A stretch of 64,000 nt of DNA from Capillimicrobium parvum (GTDB lineage Bacteria > Actinomycetota > Thermoleophilia > Solirubrobacterales > Solirubrobacteraceae). The notes under the pieces were generated by a model that was given only the letters and a program-made list of their open reading frames with translations, was not told the origin of the DNA and did no database searches. Positions 1 to 8,526 of the stretch are shown here, piece after piece (position 1 is the stretch's first letter; the number at the start of each line of letters is the position of its first letter). The position numbers and the translations under genes are program-made. Location: NCBI RefSeq assembly GCF_021172045.1, contig NZ_CP087164.1:868001-932000 (forward strand), read 5' to 3'.

Positions 1-1
1 G

Positions 2-763
2 GGCGCGCGTCGCGCGCGCGTCGCGCTGCTGGCCGGCTGCGCCCAGCAGGTCCTCGCGCCCGACATCGGCTGGGCGACCCTGCGGGTGCTCGCCCGCAAC
101 GGGGTGGAGACCGTCATCCCGCGCGCGCAGGGCTGCTGCGGCGCGCTGGCCATGCACACCGGCGCCGCCGACCAGGCCCGGCGCCTCGCGCGGCGCAACC
201 TCGCGGCGTTCGCAGGCGACGTCGACGCGGTCGTCGTCAACGCCGCCGGATGCGGGTCGGCGATGCACGAGTACGGACTGCTGTTCGCCGGCGCGCCCGA
301 ACAGGACGCGGCCCGGCGCCTCGCCGAACGCACGGTCGACGTCAGCGTCTTCCTCGCCGGCCTCGGCCTCCGCGGAGAGCCCGCCCTCGAGCAGCCGACC
401 GCCATCGCCTACCAGGACGCCTGCCACCTCGCGCACGCCCAGGGCGTGCGCGGCGCGCCGCGCGAGCTGCTGCGCGCCATCGGCAACGTCCGCCTCGTCG
501 AGCCCGCCGAATGGGAGCTGTGCTGCGGCTCGGCCGGCACCTACAACGTCGAGAAGCCCGAGACCGCCGCCGAGCTCGGCGCCCGCAAGGCGCGCAACCT
601 GCTCGACACCGGCGCCGACCTCATCGCCACCGCGAACATCGGCTGCCTCACCCAGATCACCACGCACCTGCGTGCGCTGGGGCACGACCTGCCCGTGCTG
701 CACACCGTCCAGGTGCTCGACCGCGCGTACGCCGCGCGGGCCTCGTCGCGCCCGGGCGGGTAG
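2..763 (+). CDS. glcF: Glycolate oxidase iron-sulfur subunit GlcF, C-terminal part
   Basis: The reading frame is open from the first bases, so the N-terminus lies outside the window; 253 residues remain of a protein usually about 400-450 long. Two cysteine-rich CCG domains are visible: GCAQQVL followed by [12 protein letters not shown], then [12 protein letters not shown] followed by [11 protein letters not shown]. This pair is the signature of the GlcF / heterodisulfide-reductase-type subunit that passes electrons from the GlcD flavoprotein to the quinone pool during glycolate oxidation. The N-terminal ferredoxin-like domain and GlcD/GlcE would lie to the left. LutA/GlpC-type proteins share the fold, but the [17 protein letters not shown] stretch is typical of GlcF. 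Confidence 0.9.
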   Translation, partial: GARRARVALLAGCAQQVLAPDIGWATLRVLARNGVETVIPRAQGCCGALAMHTGAADQARRLARRNLAAFAGDVDAVVVNAAGCGSAMHEYGLLFAGAPEQDAARRLAERTVDVSVFLAGLGLRGEPALEQPTAIAYQDACHLAHAQGVRGAPRELLRAIGNVRLVEPAEWELCCGSAGTYNVEKPETAAELGARKARNLLDTGADLIATANIGCLTQITTHLRALGHDLPVLHTVQVLDRAYAARASSRPGG

Positions 764-772
764 CGGGCCAGT

Positions 773-787
773 CCGACGCGGCGTCGG
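773..787. terminator. Short inverted repeat between convergent genes
   Basis: CCGACGC and GCGTCGG flank a single G between the convergent glcF and hydrolase stops. As RNA the stem would be about 5 bp with a 5-nt loop and there is no U-tract, so a terminator role is only a suggestion. Confidence 0.3.
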
Positions 788-796
788 CGGTGGGGG

Positions 797-1423
797 TCAC
801 GGCGCCAGGAGGCCCGCCAGCCAGCGAGCGATCGCTTCGCGCACCGCGGGCAGGTCGCTGCGCAGGCTGTGGTCGCCGGCCACCTGGACGACGGTCCGCT
901 GCGGCCCGTCCGGCGGCATGCCGAACGGGTCACGGGCGCCCTGCACGACGAGGACGGGGACGGCGACGGCGTCGAGCTCGGGCAGGCGGCTCGGCGCCTG
1001 CGCTCCCGATGCGCGGCGGCGGGCCGGCTGCAGCGGGAACGCGAGGCAGAGCAGGCCGACGGCCCGCGTCGCGTCCGCGGTGCGGCACGCGACGCGGGCG
1101 CCCGAGGAGCGCCCGCCGGTGACGAGCTCCAGCCCGGCGAAGGGCCCGGCGCGCAGGTGGGCGACCACCGCCGCCCATGCCGCGTCGAGCTGGGCGGCGG
1201 GGGCGGGCGAGCGGCGGCCGGCGACGCGGTAGGGCTGCTCGACGAGCGCGACGCTGACGTCCGCCTCGACCGCGACGCGCGTGGCCGCGGTCAGGTCGGG
1301 CGCGCCCACGCCCCCCCCGGCGCCGTGGCCGAGCACCAGCGCGGCGCGCGGCGCGCCGGCGGGGTGCAGGTGGGCGCGCGCGGGCCCGTGCGGCGTGTCG
1401 ATCTCGGCGACGGTCACCCGCAC
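797..1423 (-). CDS. Alpha/beta hydrolase of the KANL3/Tex30 type
   Basis: The 208-residue protein starts at GTG. An oxyanion-hole motif GHGAGGG lies near residue 32, the nucleophile elbow is GGRSSGAR near residue 103, an Asp follows in VVQGARDPFG and a His in GDHSLR, giving the order expected of a dienelactone-hydrolase-like fold. These small single-domain proteins are common in actinobacteria and their substrates are unknown. It is convergent with glcF and divergent from the carbonic anhydrase gene, with 50 bp between starts. There is no signal peptide, so it should be cytoplasmic. Confidence 0.75.
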   Translation of the reverse strand: MRVTVAEIDTPHGPARAHLHPAGAPRAALVLGHGAGGGVGAPDLTAATRVAVEADVSVALVEQPYRVAGRRSPAPAAQLDAAWAAVVAHLRAGPFAGLELVTGGRSSGARVACRTADATRAVGLLCLAFPLQPARRRASGAQAPSRLPELDAVAVPVLVVQGARDPFGMPPDGPQRTVVQVAGDHSLRSDLPAVREAIARWLAGLLAP

Positions 1424-1473
1424 ATCGTGCCGCGGACCGGCGTCGCGAGGCGTCGTGACCTAGGGTGCCGGGG

Positions 1474-1980
1474 ATGGACGTCATCGACAAGCTCGTCACC
1501 AACAACGCGGCGTTCGCCGAGTCCGTCCCGGCCGGACACCTGGACGTCCGGCCGAGCCGGCAGCTGGCGATCGTCACCTGCATGGACTCGCGGCTCGACG
1601 TGTTCGCCGCGCTCGGCCTGGGCGACGGCGAGGCGCACGTGCTGCGCAACGCCGGCGGGGTGATCACCGACGACGTCATCCGCTCGCTGGCCGTATCGCA
1701 GCGGCGGCTCGGCACCCGCGAGATCATGCTCATCCACCACACCGACTGCGGCATGCTCACGCTCACCGACGACGGCTTCCGCGCGGAGCTCCAGGAGGCG
1801 ACCGGCGTCGCCCCGGCGTTCGCGATCGAGTCGTTCACCGACCTCGAGGCCGACGTGCGCCAGTCCATCCTGCGCGTCCGACGCTCTGCGTTCGTGCCGC
1901 ACCGCGATCGCGTGCGCGGGTTCGTCTACGACGTCGACTCGCATCGCCTGAGCGAGGTCACCGTGGGCGACGACGCCTGA
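1474..1980 (+). CDS. Beta-class carbonic anhydrase
   Basis: This 168-residue protein should interconvert CO2 and bicarbonate using a zinc ion held by two Cys and one His. The motif CMDSRLD gives the first Cys and the catalytic Asp-Arg pair, and HHTDCGM supplies the His and second Cys; the RNAGG loop between them is also family-specific. Its length matches the short actinobacterial beta enzymes (about 163-170 residues). An in-frame GTG lies 9 bases upstream at 1465; the ATG at 1474 is preferred because a GGG-rich ribosome-binding stretch lies at better spacing. No linked transporter is seen. Confidence 0.88.
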   Translation: MDVIDKLVTNNAAFAESVPAGHLDVRPSRQLAIVTCMDSRLDVFAALGLGDGEAHVLRNAGGVITDDVIRSLAVSQRRLGTREIMLIHHTDCGMLTLTDDGFRAELQEATGVAPAFAIESFTDLEADVRQSILRVRRSAFVPHRDRVRGFVYDVDSHRLSEVTVGDDA

Positions 1981-2054
1981 TCCGGGCGGCGGACGAGGGC
2001 CCGCGCGGCTCCCGACACGACCCCGCTGCGGGCGGCCGTCGATCTGCGCGCGTC

Positions 2055-2603
2055 TCAGCTGAGGATCCGCCGCACGGCCAAGTCGAGCACGTCCGCGCGG
2101 CTGCGCCCCTCGTGGCCGGCGGCGACGAAGTGGTTGCCGATCGCCAGCGCGAAGGCGAGCATGGCGCGGGCCTCGACGTCGTCGGCGTCGGTGTCGAAGG
2201 TGCCGATCAGCCGGCGCAGATACGCCATGCGGCGGTCGTCGACGCGGCGCAGGCGCTCGCCGACCGCCGGGTCGCGCCGCGCCCAGTCGCGGACGGCGAG
2301 GTCGATCGGCAGGAGCTCGCGCGAGAACGTCAGCATGCCCGCGCGCCGCACCTTGTCCCTGGCGTCGCCGCCCTCGCGCTCGACGCGCTCCAGCACCTCG
2401 TCGGTGCTCCGGCGCTCCCACGTGTCGAGCATCTCGTCCAGCAGTACGCGGCGGTCCTTGAAGTGCCAGTAGAAGCCGCCGCGGGTGACCCCCAGCTCCC
2501 GGGCGAGCGTGTCGATCCGCACGGCCTCCGGACCTCCGGACGCCAGCGCGCGCAGCCCGGCGTCGATCCAGTGGGGCCTGGGGGTGCGGGTGGGGGCGGC
2601 CAT
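2055..2603 (-). CDS. TetR family transcriptional regulator
   Basis: The protein has 182 residues. Its N-terminal helix-turn-helix (about residues 12-58) includes LARELGVTRGGFYWHFKDRRVLL, the classic TetR recognition region; the C-terminal ligand domain is unassigned. It is transcribed divergently from a DUF2867 gene, and the intergenic region carries a perfect 11+11 bp inverted repeat directly behind a sigma-70-like promoter, so it most likely represses that neighbour and perhaps itself. The inducer cannot be inferred. Confidence 0.88.
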   Translation of the reverse strand: MAAPTRTPRPHWIDAGLRALASGGPEAVRIDTLARELGVTRGGFYWHFKDRRVLLDEMLDTWERRSTDEVLERVEREGGDARDKVRRAGMLTFSRELLPIDLAVRDWARRDPAVGERLRRVDDRRMAYLRRLIGTFDTDADDVEARAMLAFALAIGNHFVAAGHEGRSRADVLDLAVRRILS

Positions 2604-2634
2604 CGTGGTTCAGGTATCGGCGTCCGGGGCGAGC

Positions 2635-2663
2635 TTGACAGCGCCGCGCCCTCGGCCTAGCCT
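2635..2663 (+). promoter_or_regulatory. Sigma-70-type promoter for the DUF2867 gene
   Basis: TTGACA at 2635-2640 is a consensus -35 box; 17 bases later TAGCCT at 2658-2663 serves as a weaker -10. The predicted start falls inside the adjoining operator palindrome. Confidence 0.6.
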
Positions 2664-2687
2664 CATCCATACAGCACTGTATGGATG
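2664..2687. promoter_or_regulatory. Probable TetR operator, perfect palindrome
   Basis: CATCCATACAG and CTGTATGGATG are perfect complements separated by CA. The 24-bp site starts at the base after the -10 box and ends 8 bases before the start codon of the downstream gene, so a bound repressor would cover the transcription start. Symmetry and length fit TetR dimers; the assignment to the adjacent tetR gene is inference. Confidence 0.7.
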
Positions 2688-2695
2688 GATGAGCC

Positions 2696-3358
2696 ATGAG
2701 ACTACCGGACACCGCGCACACCTCCCGGCCCTGGCGGATCCACGAGATCGCGCCCGACTTCCCCCTCGAGGACGTGTGGGCGCTGCCGACGCCGGGCGGC
2801 CCGGACGACTTCCCCGAGCTGGTGCGGGTGCTGGCCGGCTTCGAGCCGGGGCGAGGCGCCTCCGGCATCGTCCGAGCGCTGTTCGCGGTCCGCGCGAAGG
2901 TGGGTGGCGCGCTCGGGCTCGATCGCCCGCAGTCAGGCCTGGGCGCTCGAGTCCCGGCGCTGCGCGACCGGCTGCCGGTGGACCTGCGCGACGCACCGGC
3001 CGGCCCCGCACGCGACGGCAGCCCGTTCGTCCCGCTGCTGCTGACCGGCGACGAGTGGGCGCTGGAGATCGCCAACAAGACGGTCCATGGGGTGCTGCAC
3101 GTCGGCTGGGTGCCGGACGTCCACGGCGGCCACCGCGGCCAGATGGCGATCCTGGTGAAGCCCAACGGACGGCTCGGCGCCCTTTACATGGCGGCGATCA
3201 CGCCGTTTCGCCACCTCATCGTCTACCCGGTGATGATGCGCGAGATCGGGCAGGCGTGGCGCGATCGCGCTCGCCCCCGCGACGCGTCCCCAGCCACGCG
3301 CGGCGGCTGGTCCGGACGCGGGCGGATCAGCCCTCGCGCGCACGGCGGATCGCCGTGA
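2696..3358 (+). CDS. DUF2867 domain protein
   Basis: The 220-residue protein resembles the DUF2867 family: it begins with a PWRIHEIAPDFPLEDVWALP segment and ends in PFRHLIVYPVMMREIGQAWR, the conserved C-terminal helix region. No biochemical role is established for the family. It appears to be the main target of the divergent TetR regulator. The last 25 or so residues are Arg/Pro-rich and overlap the convergent small gene by 32 bp, so the tail may not be conserved. Confidence 0.65.
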   Translation: MRLPDTAHTSRPWRIHEIAPDFPLEDVWALPTPGGPDDFPELVRVLAGFEPGRGASGIVRALFAVRAKVGGALGLDRPQSGLGARVPALRDRLPVDLRDAPAGPARDGSPFVPLLLTGDEWALEIANKTVHGVLHVGWVPDVHGGHRGQMAILVKPNGRLGALYMAAITPFRHLIVYPVMMREIGQAWRDRARPRDASPATRGGWSGRGRISPRAHGGSP

Positions 3359-3533
3359 CGATCGTCTTGCTCACGTAGAGCACCGACAACGCGAAGAACA
3401 GCGCGCCGACGGCGGCGCGCACCTGCTCCTCGCTGGCCGGCGTCCGCTTCGCCACGGGCGGAGCGACCGCCTCGCCGACCTTCGCACGCCAGCCCTGTAG
3501 GCCGGCCGCCGCCACTTGCGTCTTCGTTGCCAC
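3327..3533 (-). CDS. Small single-pass membrane protein, unknown
   Basis: I do not recognise a family. The 68-residue product starts at GTG 3533, chosen because GAGGAGGCAGC just upstream is a strong ribosome-binding site; a longer in-frame start at 3578 lacks this. Residues of about 42-60 ([20 protein letters not shown]) form one hydrophobic helix, followed by a short basic RRAREG tail that suggests a cytoplasmic C-terminus. Its 3' end overlaps the DUF2867 gene tail-to-tail. Confidence 0.55.
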   Translation of the reverse strand: MATKTQVAAAGLQGWRAKVGEAVAPPVAKRTPASEEQVRAAVGALFFALSVLYVSKTIVTAIRRAREG

Positions 3534-3624
3534 GCTGCCTCCTCGTCGGGGGTGTCCTGACCGGCTTCCCGATCGCATCGCGCGGCAATCGGGGCAAACG
3601 CCGTTACCCTCCCGGCGAGCCTCG

Positions 3625-4479
3625 ATGAGCGCGCCCGAGAACCGCCGTCCGCTCGAGCCCGGCCTGCACCGCGACCTGTCGGAGCGGCTGACGTACGCCG
3701 GCTACCTCGACCTCGACCGGCTGCTGTCGGCCCAGCGGCCGCTGAGCGAGCCCGAGCATCACGACGAGCTGCTGTTCATCATCCAGCACCAGACGTCCGA
3801 GCTGTGGCTGAAGCTCATCATCCACGAGCTGCGCTGGGCCATCGGGCACCTGGCCGGCGACCAGGTCGGGCCGTGCCTGAAGGCGCTCGCCCGCGTCAAG
3901 CACGTCCAGCGCCAGCTCTTCGAGCAGTGGGCGGTGCTCGAGACGCTGACACCGAGCGAGTACGCCCAGTTCCGCGCCGTCCTCGGCCAGGCGTCCGGCT
4001 TTCAGTCGCTGCAGTACCGCGAGGTCGAGTTCCTGCTCGGCAACAAGAACGCGGAGATGCTCGAGGTCTTCGCTCACGACCCCGCGGCCCGCGACATCCT
4101 CGAGGAGACCCTGTGCGCGCCGAGCCTCTACGACGAGTTCCTGCGCCACCTCGCCCGGCTCGGCTACGCGGTCCCGGCGACGAGCGTCGAGCGCGACTGG
4201 TCGCTGCCGCACGCCCGCGACCCCGCCCTCGTCGAGGTCCTCGCCGGCGTCTACGCCGACCCGGAGGGCCAGTGGCCCCAGTACGAGCTGTGTGAGCAGC
4301 TCGTCGACGTCGAGGAGAGCTTTCAGCTCTGGCGCTTCCGGCACATGAAGACGGTCGAGCGGATCATCGGCTACAAGCGCGGCACCGGCGGGTCGTCAGG
4401 CGTGGGCTTCCTGCGCGCCGCGCTGGACCTCACCTTCTTCCCCGAGCTGCTGGAGGTCCGCACGGAGATCGGGCCGTGA
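3625..4479 (+). CDS. kynA: Tryptophan 2,3-dioxygenase
   Basis: A 284-residue haem enzyme that opens the indole ring of L-tryptophan to N-formylkynurenine, the first step of the kynurenine pathway. The N-terminal [13 protein letters not shown] and [18 protein letters not shown] segments carry the substrate-site residues, and [20 protein letters not shown] holds the proximal haem His region and the GTGGS loop. The length matches bacterial TDOs (about 280). The next gene is a RidA deaminase, which may handle reactive enamine/imine products; no kynurenine formamidase or kynureninase is in the window. Confidence 0.93.
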   Translation: MSAPENRRPLEPGLHRDLSERLTYAGYLDLDRLLSAQRPLSEPEHHDELLFIIQHQTSELWLKLIIHELRWAIGHLAGDQVGPCLKALARVKHVQRQLFEQWAVLETLTPSEYAQFRAVLGQASGFQSLQYREVEFLLGNKNAEMLEVFAHDPAARDILEETLCAPSLYDEFLRHLARLGYAVPATSVERDWSLPHARDPALVEVLAGVYADPEGQWPQYELCEQLVDVEESFQLWRFRHMKTVERIIGYKRGTGGSSGVGFLRAALDLTFFPELLEVRTEIGP

Positions 4480-4550
4480 CGGCGAGCTCGCCGTCCGTGC
4501 GCCGGCGGCGGCCGCGGGCGGCGCTGGCCACGCTGTGCGAGGCTGCCCGG

Positions 4551-4922
4551 ATGAGCGCATCCGATCGCTTCGTCCCCGGCCAGATGGACTGGTTCTCCGG
4601 CGCCGCCCGCGGCGGCGGCCTCGTGTTCCTCGCCGGCCACGTCGGCGCCGACGGCGAGGGCGGCGGCGCGGACGCGCCGTTCGCCACGCAGGTCACCCGC
4701 GCCCTGGACCACTTCGAGCACACCCTCGCGAACGCGGGGCTCGGCTTCTCGGCGCTGCTGAAGGTCAACGTCTATCTCGCCGACATCGCGGACTTCGCGG
4801 AGTTCAACGAGATCTATCTCGCGCGCCACCCGGCGCCGCGCCCCGCGCGCACGACGGTGCAGACGCCGCTCGCGCAGGGCTGGCGTTTCGAGATCGATGG
4901 CGTGGCGGTCGACGAGCGCTGA
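4551..4922 (+). CDS. RidA family deaminase
   Basis: The 123-residue protein matches the YjgF/YER057c/UK114 family, whose members hydrolyse reactive enamines and imines. Conserved pieces are GLVFLAGHVG, the central helix with ALDHFEHTLANAGLGFSALLKVNVYL, FAEFNEIY and the C-terminal PARTTVQTPLA loop, where the Arg binds the carboxylate. The start at ATG 4551 fits family alignment; a GTG at 4476 overlaps the kynA stop as GTGA and would add 25 unlike residues. Co-transcription with kynA suggests a role in tryptophan degradation. Confidence 0.85.
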   Translation: MSASDRFVPGQMDWFSGAARGGGLVFLAGHVGADGEGGGADAPFATQVTRALDHFEHTLANAGLGFSALLKVNVYLADIADFAEFNEIYLARHPAPRPARTTVQTPLAQGWRFEIDGVAVDER

Positions 4923-4935
4923 TCGCCGTCAGCGC
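4916..4935. terminator. Bidirectional hairpin shared by two stop codons
   Basis: GCGCTGA, loop TCGCCG, TCAGCGC form a perfect 7-bp stem with a 6-nt loop. The left arm ends with the ridA stop and the right arm starts with the complement of the copA stop. No U-tract follows, as is usual in high-GC genomes. Confidence 0.5.
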
Positions 4936-7169
4936 CGGCCGAAGCGGCGCAGCCGCAGCGCGTTGGCGACCACCGAGACGCTCGACAGCGCCATCGCCAG
5001 GCCGGCGATCAGCGGGTTGAGCAGCGCGGCGGCAGCGAGCGGCAGCGCCGCGAGGTTGTAGCCGAACGCCCAGCCGAGGTTCTGCTTGATCGTGCGCAGG
5101 GTCGCGCGCGACAGGCGGATCGCGTCCGCGGCGGCGCGCAGGTCGCCGCTGACGAGCGTGAGGTCGGACGCCTCGATCGCCACGTCCGTGCCGGTGCCGA
5201 TGGCCAGGCCCAGATCGGCCTGGGCAAGCGCCGGCGCGTCGTTGATGCCGTCGCCGACCATCGCGACGACCCGGCCCTCGGCCTGCAGGCGCCGAACGAC
5301 GCCGGCCTTGTCGGCGGGCAGCACCTCGGCGATGACCTCGTCGATGCCCACCTCGGCCGCCACGGCGCGCGCGGTCGCCTCGTTGTCGCCGGTCAGCAGC
5401 ACCGGCCGCAGCCCGAGGCCGCGCAGCCCGGCCACCGCCTCGGCGCTGGTCGCCTTGACGGTGTCGGCGACGACGATCACGGCGCGCGCCTCGCCGTCCC
5501 ACGCCGCGGCCACCGCGGTGCGCCCCTGCGCCTCGGCGGCGCGGCGGGCCGCGTCGAGCTCGGCGGGCAGCGTCACGCCCCAGTCGTCGCGCAGCAGCGC
5601 GGGCCGGCCGACCTGCACGCCGTGGCCGTCGACGACGCCTTCGACGCCGAGGCCCTCGCGGTTGGCGAACGACTCGACGGCGGGCAGCGGGCCGGTGGCG
5701 TCCCGGGCGGCGCGGGCGATCGCCTGCGCGATCGGGTGCTCGGACGCATCCTCGAGCGCGCCGGCGATGCGCAGCGCCTCGTCGCGGCTCGTCCCCGGGA
5801 TCGTCACGACGTCGGTCACGCTCATCTGCCCGGTCGTGATCGTGCCCGTCTTGTCGAGGACGACCGTGTCGACCTTGCGCGTGGACTCGAGGATCTCGGG
5901 CCCCTTGATGAGCAGCCCGAGCTGGGCCCCGCGGCCGGTGCCGACGAGCAGCGCCGTCGGCGTGGCGAGCCCGAGCGCGCACGGGCAGGCGATGATGAGG
6001 ACGGCGACCGCGGCGGTGATGGCGAACTGCGCGCTCTCGCCGGTGCCGAGCCAGAACCCGAGCGTCGCGACGGAGAGGCCGATGACGACGGGCACGAAGA
6101 TCCCCGACACGCGGTCGGCGAGCCGCTGCACCGGCGCCTTGCCGCTCTGCGCGTCGGTCACGAGCCGGGCGATCTGGGCCAGCGCGGTGTCCGCACCGAC
6201 CTTCGTGGCGCGCACGATCAGCCGGCCGCCGGCGTTGACCGTCGCGCCCGCGACGTCGTCGCCCGGCGCCTTCTCGACCGGCACCGACTCGCCCGTGAGC
6301 AGGGACTGATCCACCGCGGAGCGGCCCTCCTCGACGACGCCGTCCGTCGCGACCTTCTCGCCCGGGCGCACGACGAAGCGGTCACCGGCGTGCAGCTCCT
6401 CGATGGGGACGCGCCGTTCGGTGCCGTCGGCGTCGAGGATCGCGACGTCCTTGGCGCCGAGCTCGAGCAGGGCGGCCAGGGCGGCCCCGGCACGGCGCTT
6501 GGCCTTCGCCTCGAAGTAGCGCCCGGCGAGGATGAACACCGTCACCGCGGAGGCGACCTCGAGATAGACCTCGGTCCCGCCGGCGCTGTCCGGGATGAGA
6601 TCGAACGGCATGCGCATCTCGGGGTCTCCGGCGCCGCCGAGGAACAGCGCATACAGCGACCACAGCCATGCGGCGAGCACGCCGACCGAGATCAGCGTGT
6701 CCATCGTGGCGGTGGCGTGCTTGAGGTTCGCCCACGCCGCCCGGTGGAACGGCCAGGCGCCCCAGACGACGACCGGCGACGCGAGCGTCAGCGACAGCCA
6801 CTGCCAGTTGTCGAACTGCAGCGGCGGGATCATCGACATGAGGAGCACCGGCAGCATCAGCGCGAGGCTGATGAGCAGGCGGCGGCGCAGCGGCGCGGTC
6901 TCGTCGGCCTCGGCGTCGGCGTGCCCGCCCGCGGCGGGCTGGGCCGAGGGCAGCACGGCCTGATAGCCCGCCGACGCGACGGCCTCCACGAGCGCCTGCG
7001 GGGCGACCGCGGCGGCGTCGAAGTCGACCGTCGCCTTCTCGGTGGCGTAGTTGACCGTGGCGCTGACGCCGTCGAGCTTGTTCAGGCGGCGCTCGATGCG
7101 GTTCGCGCACGAGGCGCACGTCATGCCGGTGATCGGCAGCTCGACGTGATCCATGGTGGCGGGGCTCAT
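4929..7169 (-). CDS. copA: Copper-exporting P1B-type ATPase
   Basis: The 746-residue protein pumps Cu(I) out of the cytoplasm. In order: one heavy-metal-associated domain with GMTCASC (residues about 15-21), membrane helices, the actuator motif TGES, the Cu-translocating [11 protein letters not shown] in helix 6 (about 394), the phosphorylation site DKTGT (about 440), and the hinge [10 protein letters not shown] (about 640). The start at 7169 gives ATGA overlap with the gene upstream and sits behind GGAGGT; the frame is open far further upstream but without homology. It is the last gene of the copZ operon and ends in a hairpin shared with ridA. Confidence 0.93.
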   Translation of the reverse strand: MSPATMDHVELPITGMTCASCANRIERRLNKLDGVSATVNYATEKATVDFDAAAVAPQALVEAVASAGYQAVLPSAQPAAGGHADAEADETAPLRRRLLISLALMLPVLLMSMIPPLQFDNWQWLSLTLASPVVVWGAWPFHRAAWANLKHATATMDTLISVGVLAAWLWSLYALFLGGAGDPEMRMPFDLIPDSAGGTEVYLEVASAVTVFILAGRYFEAKAKRRAGAALAALLELGAKDVAILDADGTERRVPIEELHAGDRFVVRPGEKVATDGVVEEGRSAVDQSLLTGESVPVEKAPGDDVAGATVNAGGRLIVRATKVGADTALAQIARLVTDAQSGKAPVQRLADRVSGIFVPVVIGLSVATLGFWLGTGESAQFAITAAVAVLIIACPCALGLATPTALLVGTGRGAQLGLLIKGPEILESTRKVDTVVLDKTGTITTGQMSVTDVVTIPGTSRDEALRIAGALEDASEHPIAQAIARAARDATGPLPAVESFANREGLGVEGVVDGHGVQVGRPALLRDDWGVTLPAELDAARRAAEAQGRTAVAAAWDGEARAVIVVADTVKATSAEAVAGLRGLGLRPVLLTGDNEATARAVAAEVGIDEVIAEVLPADKAGVVRRLQAEGRVVAMVGDGINDAPALAQADLGLAIGTGTDVAIEASDLTLVSGDLRAAADAIRLSRATLRTIKQNLGWAFGYNLAALPLAAAALLNPLIAGLAMALSSVSVVANALRLRRFGRR

Positions 7170-8032
7170 CGAGTGACCTCCTCGGTGAACGCGGCGGTGT
7201 GGACGCGGCCGTCGGCCTTGAACTGCAGGAAGAGGCGATAGCGGCCCTCGGTCGGGAACGTCGCGTCGAAGCCGATGCCCTCCTCCTCGCCGTGCTCGGT
7301 CGGGTGCACGTGCAGGAAGGCGAGGTCGCCCTCGCGCAGCGCGACCAGGTGGCCGCCGGCGCCCAGGTAGGGATCGGTGTGCACGGGCCGGCCGTCGCGC
7401 GTGATCTCGAAGCGCAGGTCGGCCTCGTCGCCGGGATGCGCGTCGCCCGCGGTCAGGCGCACGTCGTAGCCGTCGGCGGTCCGGGACTCGGTCGCGGGGG
7501 CCGGCAGCGCCTGCAGGTCCGCCGTGCCGTCGACCCGCAGGTCTGTGGCCAGCGTGCGCGGCTCGCCGTCGTGCGAGAAGTCGGCGAAGACGCGGTACGA
7601 GCCGGCCTCGTCGAGGCGCAGCGGGGTGGTCCACGTCCCGTCGGGGTTCTGCGTCGGATGAAGATGCTGGAAGCCGGTCATGTCGCGGCGCACGACGATG
7701 AGGTGCATGCGCTTGGTGTGGGTGACGTCGAAGTCCCCGACGGGAAGACCATCCTCCCCGGTGATCGTGAAGGCAAGGCGCTCGTCGCGGCCGCGGCGCA
7801 GCTCGGGCGTGGCGAGCTCGAGCCTCAGGCCGTCCTCGGCGGCGGCCAGGCCGCGCACCGGGTGGGCGCCCCCGTCCATCCCGTCCATCGCGGGCGTGTC
7901 GCCGTGGCCGGCCATCTTCGGCGGCTGGGAGCCCTCGCGGTCGGGGCCGAGGGTCGCACCGGCGACCGCGCCGCCGCCGAGCAGCAGGGCGAGCAGCGCC
8001 GCGAACCCGGCGAGCTTGGTCGGGGCGCTCAT
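7166..8032 (-). CDS. Exported His/Met-rich protein of the copper operon
   Basis: The 288-residue protein begins with an N-terminal hydrophobic segment (about 7-27, [18 protein letters not shown]), a signal anchor or signal peptide, then a Met/His/Asp stretch ([18 protein letters not shown]) typical of copper ligands. Two similar beta-sandwich-like modules follow, each with paired His motifs ([10 protein letters not shown] near 118 and LAFLHVHPT near 245). Such proteins are often annotated as heavy-metal-binding or YtkA-like. It lies between copZ and copA with ATGA overlaps on both sides, so a periplasmic or cell-surface copper-binding role is inferred. No catalytic motif was recognised. Confidence 0.65.
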   Translation of the reverse strand: MSAPTKLAGFAALLALLLGGGAVAGATLGPDREGSQPPKMAGHGDTPAMDGMDGGAHPVRGLAAAEDGLRLELATPELRRGRDERLAFTITGEDGLPVGDFDVTHTKRMHLIVVRRDMTGFQHLHPTQNPDGTWTTPLRLDEAGSYRVFADFSHDGEPRTLATDLRVDGTADLQALPAPATESRTADGYDVRLTAGDAHPGDEADLRFEITRDGRPVHTDPYLGAGGHLVALREGDLAFLHVHPTEHGEEEGIGFDATFPTEGRYRLFLQFKADGRVHTAAFTEEVTR

Positions 8033-8256
8033 CGTGCGACCTCGTAGCCGGCCTCGGCGACGGCGGCGGCCACGGCGTCGTCGCTGACGCCCTCGCCGGC
8101 GACGACGAGCCGGCCGGTGGCGAGGTCGATCTCGACGGCCCCCACCCCGGGGATCTCCGAGACCTCCTCGCGCACGGATGAGACGCAGTGCGTGCAGGAC
8201 ATACCGGCGACCTGGTACTCGCGGGCCCGGCTGGTCTGGATCAGGGTCTGGCTCAT
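8029..8256 (-). CDS. copZ: CopZ-like copper chaperone (HMA domain)
   Basis: This 75-residue protein is a single heavy-metal-associated domain with GMSCTHC near residues 18-24, the Cu(I) site, and a VAEAGYEV C-terminal segment. It would deliver copper to the CopA N-terminal domain. Its ATG at 8256 follows GGAGG at proper spacing, and its stop overlaps the next start as ATGA. It is the first gene of the three-gene copper operon and lies directly behind two CsoR-like palindromes. Confidence 0.88.
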   Translation of the reverse strand: MSQTLIQTSRAREYQVAGMSCTHCVSSVREEVSEIPGVGAVEIDLATGRLVVAGEGVSDDAVAAAVAEAGYEVAR

Positions 8257-8267
8257 CGTGCCTCCAT

Positions 8268-8286
8268 CATACGGCTGGGGGGTATG
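8268..8286. promoter_or_regulatory. CsoR-like palindrome, start-proximal
   Basis: CATAC and GTATG flank nine G/C-rich bases; on the coding strand it reads ATACCCCCCAGCCGTAT at its core, similar to GC-rich boxes bound by copper-sensing CsoR tetramers. It lies between the putative -10 box and the copZ start. Confidence 0.5.
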
Positions 8287-8296
8287 GCGTGGGGGA

Positions 8297-8326
8297 AACC
8301 TAGCACAGATACCCCAGGGGGGTAAA
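8297..8326 (-). promoter_or_regulatory. Promoter of the copper operon
   Basis: On the minus strand TTTACC (-35, 8321-8326) and TAGGTT (-10, 8297-8302) are separated by 18 bases; the -10 is preceded by TGC. A palindrome sits between the boxes, the usual arrangement for copper-repressed promoters. Confidence 0.5.
8310..8324. promoter_or_regulatory. CsoR-like palindrome inside the promoter
   Basis: TACCCC-AGG-GGGGTA is a perfect 6+6 bp inverted repeat between and overlapping the -35 element. It matches the C-tract/G-tract style of CsoR operators. No csoR gene lies in the window. Confidence 0.55.
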
Positions 8327-8526
8327 GGGCAGCCTGACGAGATGCGGACGACGCGCGCCGTCCACTGCGATCGACGTGCCGAGCTCGGCGTGGATCGTCG
8401 GCAGGGCGACGACGATTCGCCGCCACGAGGTGGGCGGCAGACCCCACCCCTTGTGTGACCGACCGCATCGTGCGGGGCCGCGCAGCATGCGACGCTCCTT
8501 GGGGCCTCGAACGGCAAGGGAGCAGG

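Noticed and set aside
1980-2055. Terminator hairpin between carbonic anhydrase and tetR
   Set aside because: Only G/C-rich short palindromes with one-base centres; no stem of useful length.
4476-4550. Longer ridA start at GTG 4476 overlapping the kynA stop
   Set aside because: The overlap looks operon-like, but the 25 extra residues are Arg-rich and unlike RidA proteins, which begin close to the MSASDRF methionine.
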